NCBI GenBank assembly: GCA_010015655.1
Contig: ML976722.1
Coordinates: 346,144-410,143, forward strand
Source: Bimuria novae-zelandiae CBS 107.79
Lineage: Eukaryota; Ascomycota; Dothideomycetes; Pleosporales; Didymosphaeriaceae
DNA length: 64,000 nt
Direction: 5' to 3'
Below the pieces are notes generated by a model. The model was not told the origin of the DNA. It worked only from the letters and a program-made list of their open reading frames with translations, and searched no databases. A program made the position numbers and the translations under genes. Numbering within the stretch: the stretch's first letter is position 1; each line of letters starts with the position of its first letter. This document shows positions 1 to 10,151 of this stretch, piece by piece.

Positions 1-431
1 AGCAGAAGGCTAGCCTTTTGCTCCGCGATAGTTATAAACCCGGAATCGCTGAAGCCTGCATAAGCACTTGAGCCGCGGATTGGCATTTAGGGTAGGGTAC
101 CACAAGCGAGCACGTGCACACCACAGAAATAGCTAAAAGCATACTGTACTAAAGAGCACTGCGCTAGAGAGCACTAGGCTAGCAATAGAAATGCTAGCGC
201 TAGATAGCTATAGTGCTAGATAGCTAAGAGTTAGTTGCAAGCAGGGCCACAGATGTTGAGAGCAAGCGAGAGAGAGACTAGAGCAGAATATACAGGGCAT
301 GTTGCGCTGCGGCCAATGTGTATGAGAAACCTTGAAAAGCTTCCAGCTCTACGCTACGCTACGAACTGGGGGTGTGTGTGACAGTTAAGAACATTCTACT
401 CCGACAGGAGCAGAAGGTTAGCCTTTTGCTC
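1..431. repeat. Palindrome-bounded repeat, copy A
   Basis: A block of about 400 bp that begins and ends with a 24-nt near-palindrome (GAGCAGAAGG...TTTTGCTC; second one at 408-431), each followed by CGCGA. The inner sequence is alignable by eye to 58440-58723 (shared landmarks: GGTACCACAAGCGAGCA, CACACCACAGAAATAGC, CCTTGAAAAGCTT). The core here is longer because a short TAGCTA/GCTAGA stretch is expanded near 165-235. No ORF and no terminal inverted repeat apart from the palindromes. The copy is cut by the window start, so its true left limit is unknown. Nature unresolved: a TRIM-like or MITE-like repeat, or a tandem repeat unit. Confidence 0.7.
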
Positions 432-1237
432 CGCGACACTAAGTAATAGTAGAGTACTTTCTTTTCATTCTTAAAATCTAGTAAATTTATTAAGGATTAG
501 ATTAAGATAGGTAGTAATATACTTATTACTTTACAAGAGTTTAGGATAGTTAATTCTTTAAAAAAAAATATCTTACGTACTTTAAAATACAAGAAAAAAG
601 TTATCAGTATTAATAAAAGTTAAGCCTTAGCATTTATAAAGGTATCCTAATAGCTCTACTAAGTAGGCCACTAATAGAGACTATAATATTATAACGTTAA
701 GTAGCTAAATCGTATAAGTTAAATACAGAAGTAAGATAGTAAAAAGGGTCTTATTTTAATTATAGTAGTGAATAAAGTCTATAGTAATATAAGATCTGTG
801 ATTATCCAAGTTTAAAAGTTAGTATTAATATTAAGTTTTTACATTTGTATAGTAATTAAAGACCTGTTGAAGCTAGGCAAGTCTAATATTACAATTTATT
901 TAGTTAGAGAATAAAATAATAAAGACTTTATAATAGCTTACTTTAATATCTTTTACTTACCTTAATTAGATGCCCTTATTAGCACCCTTATAAATAAGAC
1001 TTAGTAGTAAAGCTAATGTATTAAAGTAAATATATGCTAGAAGCGTAATTTATACGTAATTACTATTTTAAAGTAATATCTTAACCTCATTTTTCTCTTA
1101 TATTCGTCTGCTAAATATCCTCTTTGTACTACTAATAATACTAATTAGGAAGCCTTTTTTATATATATTATAAATATAATAATAATCTTTATAATATTAA
1201 TTAATCCTATTATATAGAAAATGGAAATAGATGTAAT

Positions 1238-1693
1238 TGTTAGGATCCACGATCCAACATAAGGACAGCGAGCCATTTTGTACTTAGTTACAGCGCGTAC
1301 ATGTGGAGACACCCTTGTCTTCGCTTGCCGCGTTGTCAGCGCTTACAAAGTCATGTGACTGCTCTCCAGAGAGCGTTTGTTAGAGAGCGATCTGGGGAGA
1401 GCGACCTGGAGAGAGCATCCTGAGAAGAGCGCTCGCCAGCGAGCAGTCTAGGACTAGTATATAGGAACACTAGAGATAAACTCTCTATCTTCGTGTTTAA
1501 CCTTGTTTATTAATCTATTATTTAAATTATACTTAGGTATTATTAATTTATTTATAACTATATATTAATTTTAATACTAATATCTTATTAATACGCGTAA
1601 GCTATTAATAACGTTTTTCTTACCTCACTAGTACTCCTGCCCGAGAACCAACCTTAGCCCTATAGGGACTAGCTACCCCTTAGGGACTTAATA
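1238..1693 (+). repeat. Solo LTR 1 (456 bp)
   Basis: Begins TGTTAGG and ends CTTAATA, where CA is presumably changed to TA by RIP. It is flanked on both sides by the 5-bp direct repeat GTAAT (1233-1237 and 1694-1698). A TATA-like CTAGTATATAGGAAC lies near 1455, as expected for an LTR promoter. It interrupts transposon S in the middle of the coding sequence. No internal retrotransposon sequence remains, so it is a solo LTR left by LTR-LTR recombination. Confidence 0.75.
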
Positions 1694-1899
1694 GTAATAT
1701 ATATCCTTAAAATTAGCTTCATAGTGATTACTAACTATACTAACCATTTATTATAAAATAAAATAAATACTATATTAGTTAATAAAGTAGGTAACATTGC
1801 TCTCGCTAACTAGTTACTTTACTATTATTAAGGTAAATGTCACGAGAGGCTACAGCTCACAGAATTAAGACTTAGATGATACTTAATTTAGGCTTTGTA

Positions 1900-2265
1900 A
1901 GTGGGTTGGGTCGCAAGAGCCACAGTTGGGTCTAACTAAGCAGAACACTAAAATTCTAAACTTTAAACTCTTTATAACTTTATAAATTGAGGTGCTATAC
2001 TTATGCAATTTTAATATATAGTATATTAAGTCGTGCATCTTAAAAAAAGACATTAAATATTACTAAAAGGATATTTTCTCTCTAAAAGAAATATAGAATA
2101 TATGCTTTTTTTTAGAGTTATATAACTTATATATATACATACACCTTATATGAATATTGCATAAGAATAGCTGCTATATTTATTAAGTTATAAAAAGTTT
2201 AAAGTTTAGAATTTTAGTGTTCTACTTAGTTAGACCCAACTTTGGCCCCTGCGACCCAATCCATT
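1900..2265. mobile_element. MITE with about 77-bp TIRs and TA target duplication
   Basis: The left arm from 1900 (AGTGGGTTGGGTCGC) and the reverse complement of the right arm ending at 2265 (AATGGATTGGGTCGC) match over about 77 bp with few differences. TA dinucleotides flank the element at 1898-1899 and 2266-2267. Length 366 bp, AT-rich centre, no coding capacity. The TA duplication points to mobilisation by a Tc1/mariner or pogo-type transposase. It is inserted inside solo LTR 2. Confidence 0.9.
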
Positions 2266-2285
2266 TACCAGCCTAGCTTAATTAA

Positions 2286-2469
2286 TGTAGCGGTTGTTGC
2301 TGCAAAGCGAAAGTCGGGAAAACACTGATTTGATTGTATGTGTGTAGTAACTAAGATATATACTGCTGAGCAAATTAGGCAGCAGCAAACAAGTGTAGGC
2401 AGCAGGAAAATGAGTGTAGGCAGCAGTAAGCTAGCATAGGCAATAGTGAACGATCCGAATACCGTTACA
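2286..2469 (-). repeat. R1 3' LTR
   Basis: Spans TGTAGCGG to CGTTACA on the plus strand; 184 bp, matching 6053-6236 apart from C/T and G/A transitions. Adjacent at 2470-2482 is the polypurine tract read on the minus strand. Confidence 0.9.
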
Positions 2470-2499
2470 CACCCCCTCATCCTGTAGTTGTCTAGCAAC

Positions 2500-5400
2500 G
2501 GAAGGATGACTTTCCTCCTCTTATATCTTCGTAATATCTTGAATTCGAGAGCGTAGATCTGTAAGGTGTAGCTGCCTTACGAACTCAGCATGCTTCTGAC
2601 GTGGTAGCACTTCAGCGTCGGCGTTTATTGCCGTCTTTGCTGTCCTTGCAAAGCATCCTTTGCTCCATATGCTTCTGTATTCTTCTCGACCCGCTTGTCG
2701 AAACTCAACGCCATACGGATGAGTCTCTAGGTCTCTCCACGTCCTTGGCGGAGGCGGAACCTGTGATTGATGGACCTTGATAGCAGGCTGCGGCTTTAGC
2801 GCTGTCGAAAAGGCGTGTAGGTAGTCATTTATGCGTATTCCATAGGAAATCGCGTGCGTCTGGTATCAGGTTGCACCTGCGATATCTTCAGCGCGCTGTT
2901 GTTGTTGGCGTGAGCTTGTAAATATATTTAACTTATTAATTTTGGGATTTCTGCGCCTTGGCGCGTTGTTGTTGTTATGGCGATTAGGTATATAATCAGG
3001 GATTTAGGTTGCAGAGAGCTCTTGTAGTGTTGTTGTCTCTAGATCTTGTTCTGCTGGGAGAACTTCGGTCGGAGTATCGTTGTTCTGTTGCCGGCTCACG
3101 TGAGGAGAAGGTGATGTAGGCGTGAGCAATCCACCTCCCAGAAACAAATCCTCTACGTCCTCATCAACTGCGTCATTCTCGTCAATTCTGTTCTCACCCC
3201 CTACCTGCTGCTGGCTAGCCTGAGCTGCCGCTGCAGGTACTGTACGGCTTTGTCTAAGCGTCATGAGCTCTTCAATAGCAATATCGTTAGATTTAGCTTC
3301 TTTTAGGAAAGCAAGTAGCTCTATAACTTCTTTAATAACTAACTTAGCTGCGTAGCCTTCTAGTCCTTCGTAAAATCGCGTTGGCTCGAAAACGACGTCT
3401 CTCGCTCGAATTACTCTGTCCTTCGTGGGCAGCTAAATTCTAAAGATATTCGTTGAATCGTAGCCTACAAGATGTCCTATAAGAGCTCTCGACTCTAGCT
3501 TATTACCTCTTTTAATGGACGGATTTCGGACGTATGCTCGACAGCCTATAGGACGTAGGTAGTTTACCTTTGGCTTTGATTCCTACACAATCTCATATGG
3601 AGTCTTCCAGCCTAGCGCTTTAGTTAGTGTGCGATTTAGTATGTACGCTGCTGTTCTTAACAGCTCGTTTAATAATAACTTTAGTAGATTTCCTTTAAGC
3701 CTCATGGCTCGAGCTCGAATGACGATAATCTTGCCTGCTCGCTCTATAAGGCCATTTTACTTATCTGCGTAGTCTGCCCGCGGCTTATATCGAATCCCTA
3801 GCTCGGCGCAAAGCTCCTCTAATACGTTTAGTGTAACTCTATATCCTTAATTGTTATTAGTCTTAATTACAGTAACGTCGCTGTTAAAGATACGCTATAT
3901 CTTGCAAATCTTTTAGATAAGCTAGCGGCTTAGGAATGCCTTTGTACGCTGTGGAAAGCAGTTAACTTTATGCTACTTACTATACTAGTCTACTATGTAA
4001 CCTGCAACTTGGTCACCGTTAAGATAAGAGTCTACCTCTTAAGGTAGTAGCTATATAAAGTCTACAGCAACGCGATAGAACTTCCTTAGTGTAAAGTCCT
4101 TTTATAGTCTTTTAGAGACCTGCTTTAAGAGCTTTAATTTAACATATACGCTATAAAAGTTGCTATCTTTGCCTTTAACTTGCAAGCCTTCTATATAGTT
4201 AGCTAGTTTCTTAATAGCCTTCTTACTAGGATAACCCTAGGTGCTGTAGGCTATCCTATAGTTAACTATAAGGTTACGTTAAGGATCCTTTAATAGCCAG
4301 TAAGTAGTGCTGAAGGATGATAATAAGCGTATGTCTAGGCAGTGGCTGGCATTAGCGTTAACTAGCCAGTAGCTATTATTATACTCTAGTTGTGTAATTA
4401 CAGTTTTCTTGCTGACTTTATACAGCAAATCTTATCCTAAGTTAAAGTAGATCTGACTTGAGCGATAGCGTGCTAGGCCTATAAGGCTTATTAAGAAGCC
4501 TTTAACCAAGGCAACGTGTGTTAGGACTATAGGTGATAAGCCTTTTAGTGTTTTCACGGTTAGCATCATGCTGCCCTATGTAGTGATCTTGATACGGCCT
4601 GTTCCTGCTTCTATAAAGTCGTGGGCGCTGGCTTCGTATTCTCTCGTCTAGCTAGGCCAGGATTCGGTGTTGATAATGTGAGTGTTCGAGCCAGGATTAA
4701 GGATGAATCGGTTGCTTAATAAGTCGTAGTTGCTAACATCGTCCAGCGTAGATAGAGCTACTAGCTCTTTTATAGGTTTAACGTTGTTGTTAAGTACCAG
4801 ATCCTCCTCGTTGTCGTGCCTGTCACGCTCGTTACGCTCGTCACGCTTGTCACGCTTGTTAACTGTAACGGCATTAGATACTATATATTAGGCAGTGTAG
4901 GTCGATGGATTAGAAGGAGGCTTACTATTATTAATAGTAACTACTGTCTTAGAGCTTAACTAAGTTACCTTCTAGTCCTGTATAGCTTTCTCTACCTTCG
5001 CCTTTAAGCTCGGATTCTTGGTAAAGGCTGCTACCACTTTCTTACTAGCCTCCTTGTTATTATATCCTTAGGGTTAGTTAGGAGCGTCTAGGTTTATCAC
5101 CTAGCACTTAGACTATAAGTGTCTTTTACCACAGAGGCATATACCGCTTCGAGAAGGTTTATTACTTTACGGTGTTATTAGCTTTATTATCTCTAGCTCT
5201 GCCGCGTGTGCACTAAAGCCTGTACTAATTAGACGTGTACGCTTTAGGTATGCTAAGAACTCGGCGACGTAGTCCTCTACTAATAGGACTTTTATACCAA
5301 GCCTTTCCTTTTGGATCAGGTCTCGCAGACCTGCTGTTCCGTATTCGGGATTAATTGTCTTGTAGGAGACTAGGAAGTCCTCCTGCGCACGGGTATCCTT

Positions 5401-5990
5401 AGTCTCTAAAAGCTTAATAGCCTTGCACTAGCTAGTAACCTTAATCTAATATTAAAGCTATTCTTTAACCTTTCTGCCCTTTAGCGGTGTCTAAAGATCC
5501 TTATATTTTGCAATTAAATCGCGACGACGCGTTGCATCTAATAGTGCGAGATATTTCTTAAGGGTTATAAGTTATTCGTGCGGCGTATCCTTATCCTTAA
5601 TTAGGTATATATAATGCGCTACTATTATTTTACTAATCTTAGAGTTAAAGTCTGCTAGAGCCTTAAGCTAACGCTTATACTCTAGATCCTTCTTCTCCTA
5701 TCGCTTGTACGCCTAACGATAGTCGGCTCGCTACTTAGTGTTTAAGCTAGCATATAATATAGCTTGTTAGTCGTAGTCGCTTAGTTAAGGTTCCGTCAGC
5801 TTCTCTAGCTAGGGTAGCTAGTCTGCTGTAACGTCTAGGTTGACGTACTTCTAGAGTTAATTCTTTTGCGCTGTATCCTTACGGATAAATAGCTATTTAT
5901 GCCAATCTTCTAATTAGCTAAGTATAATTATTACTCTTATAACTACTAGGTCTGCTTTAGTAGTTATCGTGCTTGTAGGGTTTCTCTACT
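2500..5990 (-). pseudogene. R1 Copia gag-pol pseudogene, internally deleted
   Basis: The minus-strand reading contains a Gag zinc knuckle CLCGKRHLQSKC (near 5130-5165), degenerate integrase (about 4400-3500), and an open 86-codon linker segment (3264-3004) rich in Glu, Asp, Gln and Thr. Next comes the conserved start of the Copia RT region (Pro-rich, TWRDLETHPYG..., near 2780-2700). At about 2605 this joins abruptly to a segment reading RQKHAEFVRQLHLTDL, which looks like the extreme C-terminus of Pol. The RT palm with YVDD and the RNase H domain are absent. Many TAA/TAG codons elsewhere; not functional. Confidence 0.75.
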
Positions 5991-6052
5991 CTATGTGTAA
6001 GTAGGCAGGTAATTTAGGTAAGTGAGATCCTATCGTAATCTGGGCTTATAAC

Positions 6053-6236
6053 TGTAGCGGTTGTTGCTGTAAAGCGAAAGTCGGGAAAACACTAATTTAA
6101 TTATATATGTGTAGTAACTAAGATATATACTGCTGAGCAAATTAGGCAGTAGTAAACAAGTGTAGGCAGTAGGAAAATGAGTGTAGGCAGCAGTAAGCTA
6201 GCATAGGCAATAGTAAACGATCCGAATACCGTTATA
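6053..6236 (-). repeat. R1 5' LTR
   Basis: 184-bp partner of 2286-2469; more RIP-mutated (it ends TATA instead of TACA). The minus-strand sequence just inside it, near 6035-6052, is where the primer binding site should be; I did not identify the primer tRNA. Confidence 0.88.
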
Positions 6237-6778
6237 ATTAATATACTACTACGTACATACTTAGATGTGGTACAGGTGGATAGCTAAGGAACAAGAATAC
6301 GGGTAGACGAAGTTATATAAATAGGGACTATGGATAAAACGTGTAGAGGTGCACGGCCTAGTGCTAGTGCTTTAGTAACGACGTAGCCAAGGTGTTACGA
6401 ATACTAGAAGTATCGTGACAGTAAAGTTCTATGTTATCTTTCTAGTAGGAAGTATATATTTCTTTATAAGTCTTTTAATATATTATATAAGCTCCTCCTC
6501 ATATTATATGGTAAGTTTCTATTAATTAATATTCTTAACCTATTAAGCGAGCGCTAATTTTCAATGCCTTTAGACTAGTATAGAGCGATTAACACAATAC
6601 TTAAAAGAATTTTGTTTTATAGAAGAAATCTTTTTTATATTTTAGTAATTCTAGCTCTGCAAGCGCGTTAGTAATTAGAGCTATATTAGTAGAGTTATCG
6701 CGTGTTAAACTTTAGTTATTTTAATAAGGGTGGCGCGTTACGCAAATCCAGGCGTTACGCGCAAGGACACGTTATTTA

Positions 6779-8873
6779 TGCTGTGCAGAATACCGTCCCG
6801 ACCCTCTTCGTGCGTATATTAAGGCACGACTAAGTTGATTTTAGTATAGCTAGCCTTATCTATTTTTAAAAGCTATATATCGTTATTGCCCCTTAATAAT
6901 AAACTTTGAAAACTTAGTAGAGTATAGGACTAACGTACTCCACAAGCGAGTGACCGGAAATGCCAAGACCCTATTAAAATCTCTACTTTTCATAATAGTA
7001 CAGAACGCGCATAAATAGTTAAAAGAAATTATAATAGGCTAATTTACTTAAAATTAACTTTAACTTTTTTTTATACGTACGTAAATTATATTTAGTCTTA
7101 CAATAGTATTTATAGTGCTATTAAGTTAATTTACTTTTATTAGCGCGCACCCTCTTTTTTACTTTTTTATTATTATTACGCGCTATAAAGTTTTTTACAG
7201 TAGCTGGTTACTAGTTATTAGTAGCTATAAGAACTTCTTTTTACTATAATTACTTTTTTTATATATTTTTATTATACAGTAGCCGTATTAGTAGCTTAAA
7301 ACTTAATAATTTATTTTTACGCTAACACTAGCTTATGCGCTACTACTACTATACTTTTTATTATTTTTTTAAAGGCCTTAATTATGTTTATTAAAATATT
7401 ATTTAAGTACTTTTAAATCTTCCCTTTTACTAGCGTTAATTATGCCTTAAATTCTAAAGTGTTAGTAGGCGTCTGCGACTGCCACGCATTATTATATATA
7501 ATAAAAAGTAAAGGCGTACGTAGATAGATATTAAGCTTTAATATTATAACGTTTAAGTTAAGGAAAATATGGCTAGCGCCTTAAAAGTAGTAATAAAATA
7601 AGATAAGGACTTAATTTTAGTAATATACAAAATATAGTTACGTATTAGATCCTTAACCTGGCGCCTATACGCCTTCTTTAATAGCAAAAAACACCTTATA
7701 TCTACTAGTTATAGGAGGTGCGATAAATATAAAGGCATATAGAAAGTAATAATCTTATTATTTTTATAGTATTCCTAGAATTTAAATATGTTATAGCTTT
7801 TATAGCTATTAATAATAAGTAGCTAATAGCTACTAATAATATACTTTTTTATATGCACGTTAAAGTGCTTTAGCTACTATAAACTAAGCTTATTTATTAT
7901 CTAACTATTCTTAGAGACTATGAAAATCTAGTTATTAGGTAGAGTCTTCTTTTAGTACTAGATAGAGAGGTAGTACTTGCCCTAGAAGATAGTAAAGGGT
8001 AGAATTACTTAGCCTATTATATTAACGCCCTAGATAACTATAGTTTACTTTTAGTTATCTTATTACTTGCTTTTTAGCCTACCTTAACACTTAAAGCCTA
8101 TAATAACTACTCTTATTAATATTATGCCTATTATAAAGCTAGTTTTATTAAAGTTATAAGTATCTTTATTTAGGATACTATACTTAGCTTTAGTATTCTC
8201 TATAAGCTAGAACTAGTCTTATATAATCTTAGGATCCTTATAGAGGACTCTTTTATAGTTATACTTGTAATTAAACTTAACTTAGAGCTCTAGCTATCGC
8301 TTTATTAAATTTATAGTTTAGTTTTAGCTAATAGACTTACGGCGCTACTTAGCTAGTAAAAATTAATTATATTTTTTTTATAATAATAAGCTAAGGCGGA
8401 AATCCTCCCGCGTCTAAGTTAAGTATATACTAAATAATTATCTGTTCCTTTATTAAAAGGAAATTTATAAAGTTAAGTATATAATTTAATTAAAAAGTTA
8501 CTCTAGCGCGTTTTTATTTTAATATACTTTTAATAACGCTATAGACTACTATAGCGTGTAAAATTAAAAGTAGCACGTTGCTTTTAATAGCTTAAAATAT
8601 AAGCTATAATTAGGCCTTTTTTAATTTTAGTAATTAATTAGGTGGTTAAGATATCGCGTTATACTATAGGTAATAGTACGTTTTAATAGAGTCCTAGCAT
8701 TTCTGGTCACTCGCTTGTGCCGGTCACTCGCTTGTGGAGTACGTTAGTTTACATCTATACTATATAAAATTTCTAGAACTTCTTGTCGATTGATTAAGGA
8801 GATATAAGAGAAAATGAACATTCTTGCCTCCGATTCGCCAGGCGGGTAGGTCGGGACGGTATTCTACATAGCA
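6779..8873. mobile_element. Small inverted-repeat element Q, split by P
   Basis: The left end TGCTGTGCAGAATACCGTCC and the reverse complement of the right end (TGCTATGTAGAATACCGTCC, at 8854-8873) form an inverted repeat of about 25-30 bp. With P removed only about 280 bp remain and there is no coding capacity, so it resembles a MITE. It lies exactly between the facing 5' ends of S and T, so it may instead be part of one long inverted repeat (see findings). Confidence 0.5.
6933..8744 (-). mobile_element. Pogo-like DNA transposon P (RIP relic)
   Basis: 1812 bp, flanked by TA on both sides (6931-6932 and 8745-8746), with ends starting ACGTACTCCACAAGCGAG. The right end carries two tandem copies of CACAAGCGAGTGACC, the left end only one. 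Minus-strand reading gives a decayed DDE transposase: IDSHKSYN-like and LSHLLQLVDI-like motifs lie between about 7840 and 7690. Extremely AT-rich with dozens of stops. Inserted in Q. Confidence 0.8.
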
Positions 8874-9660
8874 CCGATACTGTGCCCGTGCGCGCAACGA
8901 CCCGAATCGCGCAGCGACCCACCAACACCAAACCTGTAGACAAGTGACTAACTTCAACGCGTTATAACTCCACTACTATAGTACTAATTAATAACGTAAT
9001 TATAGAATATAATGCGTAAAAACTAGGAGAAAAACCTTTATATAAATAAGTTATAAAAATATTTAGTATAAGCGTAACTACGCTATACTACTAATAATAA
9101 AATAATTAGTAGTTTAAGACTATTAAAGATTTTAACTAACGCGCTCTTAGCCTATAATAAAAGTAAATCTTTTTATAGTATATTAATAACGTTATAAAGT
9201 GCAGGCTATCTTTAATAAGAGAAATAATATATAATTTTACCTTAGTTATTACTTACTAAAAAATTTTAAAGTCCTACGTGTTATGCTTCTTCTACTAAAA
9301 TAATAACTACACTATTTTAAAATAAAGTAAGATAATAGATGCTATTCGCTACCACACTAACTCTTACCTTAAATATAGGCTCTATTTTAATCTCCTTCAC
9401 GAGAAGATGGCCCAGTCCAACATTTAGGCATGTAACACATATAATATGGATAAGAAGGGCTTCCTTATAGGCATCTTAGGATGCTCTAAACGCCTCTTCA
9501 GCCGTGAGATGTAGGAGAAAAAAGAGGTAACAGCAGCTCTCTAGGATAGAGAGAGAGAATTTGTTACTTATTTAGTAATAATTTATGCTAATAGGAGTGC
9601 TTTACCACCTAGCCTTATCTTTGTAGCTTTAGGTGGTTTAAGAGACACCTAGGTTGCTAG

Positions 9661-10130
9661 TGTTACGAGCTCAAGGATCCAGGACTGTGGCACAACAATA
9701 CCCGATAATGGATGGGAGGAAGTAGGTGAGGTTGTGTTATAGCTAGCCCGCGAGGACTCGCGGGGCTGCTTAGGTCAGCCAGTGTCACGTGACCATGGTC
9801 GGCCAAGAAACCCGCTAAGCAACATATCACAAGTGATCTGCTTAGAAAAGGTATTAGCGGCAGAGCACGACGAAGACGAGGAAGAAATAGACTAGTATAT
9901 AGTGTAACGATTCTCCTATATTGTTTCTCTCCTTATAGTTAACTAAAATATCTTCTATGCGAGTACGTTCTCTTATACAGACTAATAGTTATTTTATTTA
10001 TTATAAGATTAGATTATCTAGCCACGCGCTAAGTGTCGCATTAACTTATACTACTAAATAATCTGTAAAGTGCTACTCTAGCCTTACCGCCCTAACCTGG
10101 ATCGGACCAAGGTGTGAGCGCCTCATAACA
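9661..10130 (+). repeat. Gypsy 5' LTR
   Basis: 470 bp, TGTTACGAGC...CTCATAACA. By eye it differs from the 3' LTR at about 11 positions, all transitions, consistent with RIP rather than neutral drift. It contains a CACGTGAC box near 9786 and a TATA-like CTAGTATATAGTG near 9890. Confidence 0.92.
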
Positions 10131-10151
10131 CTTTAACTACCCTACGGTACG

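Larger units (their letters stand above)
2286..6236 (-). mobile_element. Copia retrotransposon R1 with deleted RT/RNase H
   Basis: LTR retrotransposon on the minus strand, bounded by 184-bp LTRs and flanked by ATTAA (2281-2285 and 6237-6241). The purine-rich tract next to the left LTR (minus-strand AGGATGAGGGGG) fixes the orientation. Read from right to left it holds Gag with a zinc knuckle, a degenerate protease and integrase, a linker, and only the N-terminal edge of the reverse transcriptase region. The total of 3951 bp is about 1-1.5 kb shorter than R2 and R3. Numerous RIP-type stop codons. Confidence 0.9.
1848..6420 (+). repeat. Solo LTR 2, split by a MITE and a Copia element
   Basis: Begins TGTCACGAGAGGC and ends AGTATCGTGACA, with matching GTAAA target-site duplications at 1843-1847 and 6421-6425. 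Removing the MITE (1900-2265) and the Copia (2286-6236) leaves an LTR of about 249 bp with a TATA-like TATATAAATAGGG near 6315. It sits in the N-terminal coding part of transposon S. Confidence 0.75.
438..6772 (-). mobile_element. Fot1/pogo-type transposon relic S (interrupted)
   Basis: Heavily RIP-mutated Fot1-like element read on the minus strand. Its 5' terminal repeat is at about 6731-6772 (GCGTTACGC repeats, followed by TA). The degenerate transposase start is near 6684. N-terminal coding sequence runs down to 6421, a middle piece lies at 1699-1847 and the DDE-core and C-terminal piece at 438-1232. These pieces line up in order with the better preserved copy Y at 27006-28865, for example the YNMDEKG-like motif near 1150 and a TLQPLD-like motif near 700. 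The gaps are filled by solo LTRs at 1238-1693 and 1848-6420, the latter holding a MITE and a Copia element. The 3' end is lost at the border with repeat copy A. Many in-frame TAA/TAG codons; dead. Confidence 0.75.
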
